Assembly (NCBI RefSeq): GCF_014205225.1
Contig: NZ_JACHNB010000001.1
Location: forward strand, 4,011,501-4,075,500
DNA: 64,000 nt
Direction: 5' to 3'
Origin: Actinoplanes octamycinicus
Lineage (GTDB): Bacteria; Actinomycetota; Actinomycetes; Mycobacteriales; Micromonosporaceae
Shown: positions 49,757 to 58,495 of the stretch, piece after piece
Layout: every line of letters begins with the position of its first letter
Position numbering within the stretch: the stretch's first letter is position 1
Notes under the pieces: generated by a model
Told to the model about the DNA's origin: nothing
The model's database searches: none
The model's input: the letters and a program-made list of their open reading frames with translations, nothing else
Position numbers and translations under genes: made by a program

Positions 49757-50539
49757 ATGATCTGTTCGCACTGCGGTTCCACCGCCGTACCGTCCACCGG
49801 CGTCTGCCCGGCCTGCGGTCACGCCGGCCCACCGCCCACCAGCCAGACCGACCCGCGGTACCCGGCAACGGCCGCGATGCCGACGTCCCCCTACGGCGTG
49901 CCGTCCGACCCGTTCTCCGGCCCGGTCACCGGCGACCCGTTCACCCCGCCGCCGGTCCACACCGACCCACTGAGCGCCGGCCCGCCGCAGCCGCCCGCCA
50001 CCCCGCCGCCGTCGTCTCACGACCCGTCACCGTCCTCAGGGGCACCTGTGCCGCCCCATGGCGCGCCGGCCTCAGGCGCACCTGGCCCGGCCTACGGCTC
50101 ACCGGTCCAGCCCTACGGCGCGCCCGGCCAGCCGCACGGTGCGCCCGGCGTTCCGCCGCAGCCCTACGCCGCGCCCTACCCGCCGGCCCAGGGCTATCCG
50201 CCGGCCCAGGCATATCCGGGCCAGCCCTACCCCGGCCAGCCTTATGCGGCCCAGCCCCATCCCGGGCAGCCGTATCCGGGTCAGCCCTATGCGGGCCAGC
50301 CGCCCTACGGCCAGGGATATCCCTACCCGGTCGCGCAGGGCAACACGCTCAGCGTGATCTCGTTCGTCCTGAGCGCCATCGCGATCTTCCTGCTCCCGCC
50401 GCTCTTCGGCGGCGTCGCCATCTTCTTGGCCAGCCGCGCCAAGCGCAACGGCGAGCGCCTGGCCCCGACCGCCATCCGGGTCGCCATCACCTGCCTGCTG
50501 GTCGGCATCGCCTTCGGCATCCTGGTCCGCCTCAACTGA
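49757..50539 (+). CDS. Zinc-ribbon, Pro/Tyr/Gly-rich DUF4190-like membrane protein
   Basis: A 260-residue protein in three parts: an N-terminal zinc ribbon (CSHCGS...VCPACGHAG), a long disordered stretch rich in Pro, Tyr, Gly and Gln with PYPGQPY-type repeats (residues about 90-195), and two C-terminal helices (LSVISFVLSAIAIFLLPPLFGGVAIFLASRAKRNGE, then ITCLLVGIAFGILV) as in DUF4190 proteins. The first helix pair with an ASRAKRNGE loop is typical. The function is unknown. ATG 49757 follows GGGAGGACAGC. Confidence 0.83.
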   Translation: MICSHCGSTAVPSTGVCPACGHAGPPPTSQTDPRYPATAAMPTSPYGVPSDPFSGPVTGDPFTPPPVHTDPLSAGPPQPPATPPPSSHDPSPSSGAPVPPHGAPASGAPGPAYGSPVQPYGAPGQPHGAPGVPPQPYAAPYPPAQGYPPAQAYPGQPYPGQPYAAQPHPGQPYPGQPYAGQPPYGQGYPYPVAQGNTLSVISFVLSAIAIFLLPPLFGGVAIFLASRAKRNGERLAPTAIRVAITCLLVGIAFGILVRLN

Positions 50540-50581
50540 TCCCTCCGCCGGGAGAGCGGCCCCGGGGTGGCGACCCCGGGG

Positions 50582-52564
50582 TCACTCTTCCGGCCGGAGC
50601 CTGCGGAGCGCGGCGCGGGCCATCCGCTTGCCGGAGCGCAGCCCACCGGCCACCGCGGTCGCCGCGCGCCCCGGAGCGGTGGCTTTCAGCGCGGTGATGA
50701 CGCGGTTGGCGCGGATCAGTTCGGCGTCCCGCTGGGCCACCCGCTGCTCGCACCAGGCGACCTGAGCACGAGCTTCGGCCAGTTCACGCCGCAGCCGGTC
50801 CCGCTCCGCCACCGTCTCCCGCAGCGTAGGCGGCTCCATACGCGACCGTCCGGTCCCGGCCGGGCCGGGCCAGTTCGGTGCCTGCTGGCCGGCCATCTCG
50901 GCGAGCAGCGCGGTGACTTCGGCTTCGTCGGCGGGTGTCGGCCAGAGGTGCGCAAGCCCTTCGTCGAACATCGCACACGCGAAGTTCCGAAGCGCCTCGC
51001 CCGGCAGCCCGCCGCCCGAGCCGTCTGGCAGCCCGTCTCCGGAACCGTCCGGCAGCGCATTTCCTGAGCCGTCCGGCAGCCCGTCTGTCGAGCTGTCCGG
51101 CAGCCCACCTCTCCAGCCGTCCGAGACTCCACTTGCCGAGCCGTCCGGCAACCCGCCTGCCTGGTCGGTCAGGGGGAGAGGGTCTGCCGAGCCGACCGGA
51201 CCTACCGGTTCGGGCGAATTGCCGGAATCGCTCGACCCGATGGGTTCGGGTGACCCGCCCGAGACGATGTCCCCGATCGGACCGGACTGAAAGGCCGGAT
51301 CGGCCGAATCGATCGGGTTGATGCACAGGCTGCCGTCGGAGCTGACGACGATCTCTTCCGCGTCGATCTCCGCCAGTGGGCCGCCCTGCCAGGCCGCCAG
51401 CAGACCGCGCATGGCCGGCTGGTCGTGACCCCGGGCCGTGGTGATCAGCAGATCATGCAGACAGCGGCCCGCCGGCAGCGCCACCGCGGTGCTGCCGCCG
51501 GGCACGCGACATACCCACCCGCGGACGGGATCACGGTCGATCCGGCTCGCCGCGGCGTGTCCGGGCGCGGTGGTCAGCGCGTGCGGGCCGGGCGGGGCGA
51601 CCAGCGCCCGCGAGCCCGGCGGGGCGACCAGCGCCCGCGAGCCCGGCGAGGCCGTCGGCGTCTGCGAGACCGGCGAGACGATCAGCGTCCGCGGGACAGA
51701 TGGGGCTGTCAGTCGTTGCGGGACAGAGGGGGCGACCAGGGCATGCGGGACCGGTGGGGGCGGCAGCGGGCCGGGGCGGCTGGCGACCACGAACCAGGCT
51801 GGGGCGGTGCTCACGGCCAGCCCGGCGCGGAGGAGGCGGCGGGCGATCGGGCGGGGGTCGGCGAGCAGCGGCGTCGTCGGGATCAGGGCCCGGCGCAGGG
51901 TGGACTCCACGACGCCGCGCATCGCCGGGTCGGTGAGGAACTCCTCGCTGAGCAGGGCGGTGGGAGCGGCCGGGTCGGGGAAGGCGGCGTAGCCGCGGTC
52001 CACTTCGAGGCCGTGGGACCGGAGCAGTCCGGTGAGCTGGGCGAGACCGGCTGGCCGGGTCGGGTCGTCCTCGGCGGGGGCGGACCAGTCGGCCGGGGAG
52101 GGTTCGGCGGGGAGCGCCACCAGGTGGTGCAGGCCGGCCGGGTTGGCCAGGCCGAGCAGGAGGCGGCCGCCGGGGAGCAACGCGGTCAGGACCCGGGACA
52201 GAGCCGCCGGCCAGGGGAGATCGGGTGACTCGGTGGAGCCGGTCCGGTCGAGACCGCCGAGGGCCAGGATCGTGTCGAAGGCCGGCTCGGCGGGCAGGTC
52301 GCCGAGGCTCCCGCGCCACACCTCGACGTGGGGGCCGGGCTCGGCGGGGTGCTTGCCGCGTACCGGAGCGGGGTGCTCACCGCGTACCAGAAATGTCAGC
52401 TCGCGGGCCGTGAGCCGATCGACGATCTCGGCCGCGTGCGGTCCGATGACCAGGGTCTTGCCGTGCGTCGCGGCGGCGAGCGCGGCCAGTGCCGGACCTC
52501 GCGCGCCGGAGTCCGCCGGCTCGGACCAGTGGGGCATGTCGGCACCGATCGACCGCACGCTCAT
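50582..52564 (-). CDS. Methyltransferase-like protein with internal repeats and C-terminal coiled coil
   Basis: A 660-residue protein. The N-terminal 200 residues look like a divergent class I SAM methyltransferase (TLVIGPHAAEIVDRL for the glycine-rich site; ALSRVLTALLPGGRLLLGLANP after motif II). The middle has 9-residue RALVAPPGS-type repeats and eight-residue LPDGSGxx repeats, the latter encoded by seven 24-bp DNA units at 50997-51164. The C-terminus is a charged coiled coil (ETVAERDRLRRELAEARAQV) and a basic tail. ATG 52564 overlaps the preceding stop. It probably modifies or scaffolds the glycan machinery; activity is unproven since the SAM motif is weak. Confidence 0.65.
   Translation of the reverse strand: MSVRSIGADMPHWSEPADSGARGPALAALAAATHGKTLVIGPHAAEIVDRLTARELTFLVRGEHPAPVRGKHPAEPGPHVEVWRGSLGDLPAEPAFDTILALGGLDRTGSTESPDLPWPAALSRVLTALLPGGRLLLGLANPAGLHHLVALPAEPSPADWSAPAEDDPTRPAGLAQLTGLLRSHGLEVDRGYAAFPDPAAPTALLSEEFLTDPAMRGVVESTLRRALIPTTPLLADPRPIARRLLRAGLAVSTAPAWFVVASRPGPLPPPPVPHALVAPSVPQRLTAPSVPRTLIVSPVSQTPTASPGSRALVAPPGSRALVAPPGPHALTTAPGHAAASRIDRDPVRGWVCRVPGGSTAVALPAGRCLHDLLITTARGHDQPAMRGLLAAWQGGPLAEIDAEEIVVSSDGSLCINPIDSADPAFQSGPIGDIVSGGSPEPIGSSDSGNSPEPVGPVGSADPLPLTDQAGGLPDGSASGVSDGWRGGLPDSSTDGLPDGSGNALPDGSGDGLPDGSGGGLPGEALRNFACAMFDEGLAHLWPTPADEAEVTALLAEMAGQQAPNWPGPAGTGRSRMEPPTLRETVAERDRLRRELAEARAQVAWCEQRVAQRDAELIRANRVITALKATAPGRAATAVAGGLRSGKRMARAALRRLRPEE
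50997..51164. repeat. 24-bp coding tandem repeats (7 units)
   Basis: Seven units of about CCGTCCGGCAGCCCGTCT plus six variable bases run inside the methyltransferase-like gene, encoding the LPDGSGxx repeats on the minus strand. Confidence 0.8.
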
Positions 52565-53505
52565 CGGGCCATGCCTTTCGCGGGGGACACCTCGTGCGGC
52601 GCTGCGGGTGCGCTCGGGAAAGGCGTGTGGACAGCGACCGGTGCGGAGGCGGGTGCCGGAGAGGCCGCCGTGGCCGGGGTGGGCCAGTGGAAGAGGCGGC
52701 GGAGCTCGGCGGGGGAGCGCAGACGGTCGGCGCCCAGCTCGGCCACCGCGATCGAGCGGGCCAGTTCCGGGTCGACGTGCCGGCCGTGCAGCGGCGCCCA
52801 TTGGCGTTCGATCCGGGACTGGCCGCCGAACGACGACCGCTCGCCCTCCAGCCGCATCGGGTCGCCGTAGACGGCCGGCTGGCAACCGGCCAGGATGCCG
52901 TAGAAGATCGCGCTGCACAGCCGGTTCGACGCCACCCGGCGGTGCCGGCGCTGTTCGGCGAGCTGCCGGGCGAGGAACCGCGGGTCGAGGTCCTTGTACC
53001 AGCCGCCGCGGTAACCGTGGCAGATCACCCGGAACCCGGCCCGTTCGTAGCGGCGGCGCAGGCGCGGCGAGCGGTACTCCTGCCAGTACAGGCAGACGGT
53101 GACCGGCCCGTCCTCGGTCGCCCGGATCTCCTCGATCAGCCGGCCGTGGTCGCCGACGATGTGCTGGCCCTCCCAGCCGTGGAACGGGTAGTAGATGGTG
53201 CCCTCGCGCGGCTCGTCTCCGGTGATCGGGTCCATCGCCAGCAGGTACGCCCACGGGGCGCCGATCACGTGCACCGGCCGCCGCCCCAGCGACCAGGCGC
53301 GGCGGCGGGTGATCTCGCTCCAGACGAACAGCGGGATGCCGGGGGTGAACTCGTGGTCCGGGGCCATCCCGTCGCCGATGTTCCAGCCGTGCTGCAGGTA
53401 CCCCCGGATCTCGTGGACCTCGTCCGGGTCGAGACCGCAGTACCGGGCCAGCACGTGGGAATGCCCGTAGTAGTGGTTCGCGTGGTGCACGGTCGCCCAT
53501 CCCAC
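52561..53505 (-). CDS. Unrecognised protein of the glycan locus
   Basis: A 314-residue protein that I cannot assign. It begins with HHANHYYGHSHVLARYCGL and continues with a GYLQHGWNIGDG segment, VWSEITRRRAWSLGRRPVHVIGAPWAYLLAM, EGTIYYPFHGWEGQHIVGDHGRLIEEI and NRLCSAIFYGILAGCQPAVYGDPM. This looks like an alternating alpha/beta Rossmann-like protein, possibly a GT-B transferase or a cell-surface-polysaccharide enzyme. The last 40 residues are Ala/Pro-rich. The start is GTG 53505, 35 nt after the regulator gene. Its stop overlaps the next start (ATGA). Confidence 0.75.
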   Translation of the reverse strand: MGWATVHHANHYYGHSHVLARYCGLDPDEVHEIRGYLQHGWNIGDGMAPDHEFTPGIPLFVWSEITRRRAWSLGRRPVHVIGAPWAYLLAMDPITGDEPREGTIYYPFHGWEGQHIVGDHGRLIEEIRATEDGPVTVCLYWQEYRSPRLRRRYERAGFRVICHGYRGGWYKDLDPRFLARQLAEQRRHRRVASNRLCSAIFYGILAGCQPAVYGDPMRLEGERSSFGGQSRIERQWAPLHGRHVDPELARSIAVAELGADRLRSPAELRRLFHWPTPATAASPAPASAPVAVHTPFPSAPAAPHEVSPAKGMAR

Positions 53506-53540
53506 ACCGCCCGGGCATACGGCCGGCGAACTCGCCGTGA

Positions 53541-55757
53541 CTACGGCCTGTCCTGCCGATCAAGCGGGGCTGCGTCATGGCCCGGGTGGTGGCCGGCGGC
53601 CGGGAATTCCCGGGTGGCGGCGCGGTCCACCGCCGTGTCGAGGTCGTCGGCCGGGCCGTCCGGGTCGCCGGTGGCCTGCCGGGCCAGGTGATGGCTCTGG
53701 TCGTCGGCGGTGACCGGCAACCCCAGCTCGGCGCGCGCCCGGATCGCCGCCGCGAGCAGCCCGGCGGCCACCGGCGTCTGCCCGGCCAGGGCGAACGACG
53801 CCGCGACCCCCTCCACCGCGCGGACCATCCCGATCCGGTCGCCGAGTTCGCGGAAGGCGGCCAGCGCCGACCGGAAGTGGGTCACCGCCCGGTCCGGCCG
53901 GCCGGCGGTGAGCTGCAGGATGCCGACACTGACCGCGGTACGGGCCACGCCCCGCTCGTCGGCCGTCCGCCGGTGCCGGGCCAGGCTGTCCAGCAGCAAC
54001 TCCAGGGCCGCCGGCGGGTCCTCGAACCGGATCGCCATCGCCAGGTTGTGCTGCACCAGCGCGATCAGCTGCTCCGCGCCGGCCGGCCGGATCCGCTCCA
54101 GGGCCCGCCGGTAGTGCTCGGCGGCCTCGGTGACCGCCCCCTCGTCGAGTGCGACGTTGCCCAGGTTGTTGAGGCAGCTGCCGGTCGCCAGGTCGTCGCC
54201 GAGCGCGGTGTACAAGGTGGTCGCCGTGCTCAGGTGGCGCCGGGCCGGCACCGGGTCGGCCTGGTCGCGGGCCAGGCAGCCGGCCGCCTTGTGCACCTCG
54301 GCGCGCACGGCCGGGTCCGGCGACGGCAGCGCCAGCACCTGGTCGATCCGCTGCCGGGCCTCGGTCAGGTCGCCGCGGATCTCCCAGTACCGCCACAGGC
54401 CGGCGGCCATCCGGTGCGCGTCGGCGGGCCGGGGCCGGTCGATGGCGTGCCGCAGCGCGGCCCACAGGTTGTTGCGTTCGTCGTCGAGCCGGTGCAGCTC
54501 GTCGCCCTGGCCGGCGCCGACCAGCCGGCTCGCCGCCGTGGTGGCCAGGTCGGCGTACCAGGCGGCGTGCCGGTCGGCGGCCGCGGCGCGCTCGTCGCCG
54601 GTGAGCGACGCGATCGCGTAGGCGCGCACCGTGTGCAGCATCGTGTAGCGGTCCCCGGACCGGCCCGGGACGACCCGCACCAGTCCGACATCGATCAGCC
54701 GGACCAGGGCCTCCTCGGGGGCGAAGACGGAGGCCGCGTCCAGGCAGAACGAGTCGGTGAAGACGCCGAGCCGGCCGAACGCCTTCTGTTCGGCGGGGGA
54801 GAGCAGGGCGTGGCTCCACCCGATGGTGGCTTCCAGGGAGCGCTGCCGGTCGGGAGCGTCGGCCGGGCCGTGCGACAGGATCGCCGGACCGGCCCGGACC
54901 CGGGTGGCCACCGTGGCCAGGCCCAGGTGCCGGACCCGGGCGGCGGCCAGTTCCAGGGCCAGCGGCAGCCCGTCCAGGTCGCGGCAGAGCCCGGCGACCG
55001 TGTCCAGCCCGGCCGGTTCGGGCACCCCGGCGGCGGCCAGCCGGTCCAGGAACAGCCGGCAGGCCGGGTGCCGGGCGGCCTCGGCCGGGTCGGTGCCGGC
55101 CGGCGGCACGGCGAGCGGTTCCAGCGGGACCAGCCGTTCGGCGCGCAGGTGCAGCGGGCCGCGGCTGGTGGCCAGCACGGTCAGGTCAGGGCAGCCGGCC
55201 AGCAGCCCGGCGACGGCGGGGGCGGCCGGTTGCAGGTGCTCGAAGTTGTCCAGGACCAGGAGCAGGGGGCGCTCGTCGAGGGCGCGGGCCACCGTGGACG
55301 GCACCAGGTCCGGCTCGGTGAGGCCGGCGAGCGGGACCACGGCGACCGGGACGCCGGACGCGGCGGCTCGGCGGGCCACCTCGTACGCCAGCCTGGTCTT
55401 GCCGACCCCGCCCGGCCCGATCACCGTGATCAGGCGGTGGTCCGGCCGGTTCAGCAGGGCGGCCAGGTCGTCCAGTTCGCGATCACGGCCGGTGATCGGC
55501 GTACCGGGAAGCAGTCCGTCGGGAAGCGGCGCCGGTGTCGCGCCGCCGCGCGCGACCAGCAGGAATCGCTCGCGCTCCGGGCCGTCCAGGCGCAGCGCGC
55601 CGGCCAGCGAACGGGCGCTGTCCCGGCGCGCTGTGGGGTAGACGCCGCGTTCCAGGTCGCTGACCGTGCGGGCGCTCAGCCCGGCCCGCTCGGCCAGCTC
55701 CTCCTGGGTGAGCCGGGCCGAGCGGCGCAGCCCACGGAGCAGCTCACCGAAACTCAC
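53541..55757 (-). CDS. XRE-HTH / STAND-ATPase / TPR transcriptional regulator
   Basis: A 738-residue regulator. Residues 1-65 form an XRE helix-turn-helix (LTQEELAERAGLSARTVSDLERG). A NB-ARC-type ATPase follows with Walker A GPGGVGKT at 114-121, RPLLLVLDNFEHL as Walker B and VLATSRGPLHLRAE as sensor. GLPLALELAAARVRHLG and a winged-helix segment lead to TPRs from about 390 to 690. Such proteins act as signal-gated transcription switches, often in secondary-metabolite or differentiation control. The gene precedes the two glycan-locus genes on the same strand, so they may share a transcript. Confidence 0.9.
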   Translation of the reverse strand: MSFGELLRGLRRSARLTQEELAERAGLSARTVSDLERGVYPTARRDSARSLAGALRLDGPERERFLLVARGGATPAPLPDGLLPGTPITGRDRELDDLAALLNRPDHRLITVIGPGGVGKTRLAYEVARRAAASGVPVAVVPLAGLTEPDLVPSTVARALDERPLLLVLDNFEHLQPAAPAVAGLLAGCPDLTVLATSRGPLHLRAERLVPLEPLAVPPAGTDPAEAARHPACRLFLDRLAAAGVPEPAGLDTVAGLCRDLDGLPLALELAAARVRHLGLATVATRVRAGPAILSHGPADAPDRQRSLEATIGWSHALLSPAEQKAFGRLGVFTDSFCLDAASVFAPEEALVRLIDVGLVRVVPGRSGDRYTMLHTVRAYAIASLTGDERAAAADRHAAWYADLATTAASRLVGAGQGDELHRLDDERNNLWAALRHAIDRPRPADAHRMAAGLWRYWEIRGDLTEARQRIDQVLALPSPDPAVRAEVHKAAGCLARDQADPVPARRHLSTATTLYTALGDDLATGSCLNNLGNVALDEGAVTEAAEHYRRALERIRPAGAEQLIALVQHNLAMAIRFEDPPAALELLLDSLARHRRTADERGVARTAVSVGILQLTAGRPDRAVTHFRSALAAFRELGDRIGMVRAVEGVAASFALAGQTPVAAGLLAAAIRARAELGLPVTADDQSHHLARQATGDPDGPADDLDTAVDRAATREFPAAGHHPGHDAAPLDRQDRP

Positions 55758-55844
55758 AGGAGTGCTCCCGTGGGTGCACCCTCATGGTCCGCACCCCGCC
55801 CGGCTGCGAGCGTGGACGCACCGCAGCAACGAGAGGGGACTTCC

Positions 55845-56405
55845 ATGAAACTCCTGATGACCGCGACGATCCTCACCGCCACGGTGCTCACCGGCAGCCC
55901 GGCGCAGGCCGCTCCGGCAGCCCTGGCGACCTGGAACGTGACGATCGACGGGACCGCGTCCGGTACCGCGTTCCGGGCCGGCGGGACGGTGACCATGCAC
56001 CGCACGGTCACCTCGGCCGGCACCACCAACGGGGTCAACCCGCTGGACGTCTGCCTGCGGTCGGGCTTCCCGGCCGGGGCCCCGGCGACCGGCGCGATCT
56101 GGCTCGGCAGCACCAGCGCCTGCTTCCCGCTGCGCCGGTCCGACCTGGACATGGCCGGGGTGAGCGTCGCCGGCAGCCGGGTCACCGTGGTCCCGGACGG
56201 CCGGCTGCAGGCCACCATGGTGAACAACTGGACGGCGCGCACCTCGGTGACCGGCTGCATCTACTCCCCGACGTCCGGCTCGGCGGTCTATCAGGTGAAC
56301 GCCGACGGCTCGTTGTCCGGCTCGATCCAGCTCCGCGGTTACGGCGGCGCCTTCTGCGGCTGGAGCACCTACTCGGCCAGTCTGACCGGGCGGCGGGCGG
56401 CCTGA
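55845..56405 (+). CDS. Secreted protein of unknown function
   Basis: A 186-residue exported protein with a Sec signal (MKLLMTATILTATVLTG, cleavage after QAA). The mature part is beta-rich, with WNVTIDGTASGTAFRAGGTVTM, four Cys that could form two disulphides, and an end at GGAFCGWSTYSASL. No family is recognised. The start is ATG 55845, after GAGAGGGG. Its 3' end overlaps the convergent NCS1 permease by 37 nt, and it is divergent from the XRE-STAND regulator. Confidence 0.78.
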   Translation: MKLLMTATILTATVLTGSPAQAAPAALATWNVTIDGTASGTAFRAGGTVTMHRTVTSAGTTNGVNPLDVCLRSGFPAGAPATGAIWLGSTSACFPLRRSDLDMAGVSVAGSRVTVVPDGRLQATMVNNWTARTSVTGCIYSPTSGSAVYQVNADGSLSGSIQLRGYGGAFCGWSTYSASLTGRRAA

Positions 56406-57817
56406 GAAGCCCCCGGAAGTCTGACGCGGCCGCGCATCAGCACCGGGTACAGCACGCCGGTGACCAGGATGCCGGCCGGCAGCGACAGGTCGATGCCGGC
56501 CAGGGCGCGGGCGACCGGCCCGAGGTAGAGGTCGGTGTCGGCGCAGAGCGCGGCCGCGCCCATCCCGGCGAGCAGCGCGGCCGCGCCGTGCCAGTTGACC
56601 CCGGCGGTGTACCAGAACGGCGAGCCGGGCGTCTCGTCGCCGAGCTGCGCGCCGTCGTAGTTGTTGCGGCGCAGCAGGATGTCCGCGACGTAGATCGCCA
56701 CGCTCGGCCCGACCAGCACGATCGACAGCTGCAGGGCCTGGCTCACGGTGTCCAGGAAGTTCGTCGAGAGGAACAGGGCGTAGAGGGTGACCAGGACGCC
56801 GACCGTACCGTCCAGCAGCACCGAGACGGACCGGCGCAGCCGCACCCCGATCGCCTGCAGCGCGAGACCGGAGCTGTACGCCGTCATCGCGTTGTTGGCG
56901 ATCAGCCCGAGCACCACGGCGAGCAGGAACACCGGGTAGAACCAGGCGGGCAGGATCGCCCGCAGCGTGGTCTGCGGATCGGCCATGTCGATCACGGTGC
57001 CGGCCAGCACGCCGAGCCCGGAGATGAGCGTGCTGGGCAGGAACGCGCCCAGGAAGGTCCAGCCGGCCACCGACCGGGCCGGGGTGTCCCGCGGCAGGTA
57101 GCGGGCGAAGTCGGCGCTGTTCAGATAGGACAGCGGCCCGGACGCGATGATCGCGATCCCGGCCATCCAGCCGGCCACGAGCGCGCTGCCGGACAGCGGC
57201 TCGGCCGGCCGCCAGTCCCAGTCGGTGTGCGCCAGCACGAAGCCGCCGAGGATCGCGAAGGCGCCTGCCAGCACCGCGGAGAACGGCTGGTAGAGCCGGG
57301 TGATGGTGGCGTGGCCGTAGACGCTCAGGGCCAGCGTCACCGCGGCGATCACGATCACCAGGACCACCTGGCCGGGCGTGCCCGGCTCCCAGCCCAGCAC
57401 GCCGGCCAGGGCGAACGCGGCGAGCGAGGCGGCCGCCAGGTTCAGCGCGATGTACGAGACGCAGAGCAGCCACCCGGCGACCGCGATGTTCACCCGGTTC
57501 CCGCGCACCCCGAACATGGTCCGGGAGACCACCTCGCTGGGCGTGCCGGACGACGTGCCGCTGACCGCCAGGATGCCGATCAGCACCCAGAACAGGTTGC
57601 CGACGACCGTGATCACCAGACCGCTCCGCCAGCTCAGCCCGAGCAGCCCGGTGAGCATCCCGCCGAGGGTGAGCGAGACGTAGTTGACGTTCGGCGCGGC
57701 CCAGAGCGCGAACAGCTCACGGGGGCGGCCGTGCCGTTCGGCGTCCGGGACGTACTCGATGCCGCGTTGTTCGATCTGCCCGGCCCGATCGCCCGGCAGC
57801 ACCTCGGTAGACGTCAT
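56369..57817 (-). CDS. NCS1-family nucleobase:cation symporter
   Basis: A 482-residue permease with about 12 helices. Family motifs are LWAAPNVNYVSLTLGG in helix 1, GNLFWVLIGILAVSGTSSGTPSEVVSRTMFG, and SGPLSYLNSADFARYLP in helix 6. The pattern fits cytosine/purine or allantoin/hydantoin symporters (CodB-like). Uptake of a nucleobase-like compound fits the divergent amidohydrolase, which may process it. The start is ATG 57817, 11 nt from the first operator. Confidence 0.88.
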   Translation of the reverse strand: MTSTEVLPGDRAGQIEQRGIEYVPDAERHGRPRELFALWAAPNVNYVSLTLGGMLTGLLGLSWRSGLVITVVGNLFWVLIGILAVSGTSSGTPSEVVSRTMFGVRGNRVNIAVAGWLLCVSYIALNLAAASLAAFALAGVLGWEPGTPGQVVLVIVIAAVTLALSVYGHATITRLYQPFSAVLAGAFAILGGFVLAHTDWDWRPAEPLSGSALVAGWMAGIAIIASGPLSYLNSADFARYLPRDTPARSVAGWTFLGAFLPSTLISGLGVLAGTVIDMADPQTTLRAILPAWFYPVFLLAVVLGLIANNAMTAYSSGLALQAIGVRLRRSVSVLLDGTVGVLVTLYALFLSTNFLDTVSQALQLSIVLVGPSVAIYVADILLRRNNYDGAQLGDETPGSPFWYTAGVNWHGAAALLAGMGAAALCADTDLYLGPVARALAGIDLSLPAGILVTGVLYPVLMRGRVRLPGASQAARRPVRLAE

Positions 57818-57828
57818 GGGACCTCTTT

Positions 57829-57869
57829 ATTGGTCAAGCGCCCAATTGCTTATTGGTCACACACCCAAT
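57829..57869. promoter_or_regulatory. Paired TetR-type operators ATTGG-N8-CCAAT
   Basis: Two 18-bp sites, ATTGGTCA-AGCG-CCCAAT (57829-57846) and ATTGGTCA-CACA-CCCAAT (57852-57869), lie 23 bp apart, just over two helical turns, between the NCS1 and TetR genes. The TetR protein probably binds both and controls both directions. Confidence 0.8.
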
Positions 57870-57881
57870 AGCCTGCGATGC

Positions 57882-58490
57882 ATGACGTCAAGCCCCTCCC
57901 CGTCCCGAACCCGGAAAACCGCGACCGACCGGCGGGCCGAGATCGTCCGCGCGGCCGGCACGGTCGCGCTGGCCGAGGGCCTGGAGAGTGTCACGCTCCG
58001 CCGGGTCGCCGACGAGCTCGGCGTCCGCCCCGGCCTGATCAGCCACTACTTCCCGGCCGCCGAGGAGCTGGTCGCCACGGCGTTCGGCGCGACCGCCTCG
58101 GCCGAGCTGGACGAGCTGCTGCCGGCCTCGGACGCCCCGCCGATGGAGCGCTTCCGGCGGTTCTTCGCAGCGGCCATCGGCGAGATGTTCGACGACGTGA
58201 GCCGGCTCTGGCTGAACGCCCGTCACCTGAGCCGGTACCGCCCGGTGCTCTCCGCCGAGGTGAACCGCCAGCAGGACAACTGGCACGGGCGGCTGACCGC
58301 GGTGATCGCGGACGGGATCGCCGCCGGCGAGTTCCGGGCCGGGGACGCGGCGGTGGCCGCCACCCGCATCCTGGTCGCGGTGGACGGCGTCAGCACGTAC
58401 GTCAATGTCGGTCAGATCCCGCCGGAAGCCGCCGCCTTCGCCGTGCTCACCGCCGAGCGTGAGCTCGGCCTGCCCACCGGATCGCTCTAG
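57882..58490 (+). CDS. TetR-family transcriptional regulator
   Basis: A 202-residue protein with the TetR DNA-binding domain (RAEIVRAAGTVALAEGLESVTLRRVADELGVRPGLISHYFPAAEELV) and an all-helical ligand domain (DVSRLWLNARHLSRYRPVLSAEV). It lies 12 nt after the second operator. The domain resembles the BetI-like TetR C-terminal family, which responds to small nitrogen compounds in some members. It stands directly before the amidohydrolase and opposite the NCS1 permease: a complete import-degrade-sense module. Confidence 0.9.
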   Translation: MTSSPSPSRTRKTATDRRAEIVRAAGTVALAEGLESVTLRRVADELGVRPGLISHYFPAAEELVATAFGATASAELDELLPASDAPPMERFRRFFAAAIGEMFDDVSRLWLNARHLSRYRPVLSAEVNRQQDNWHGRLTAVIADGIAAGEFRAGDAAVAATRILVAVDGVSTYVNVGQIPPEAAAFAVLTAERELGLPTGSL

Positions 58491-58495
58491 GAGTC

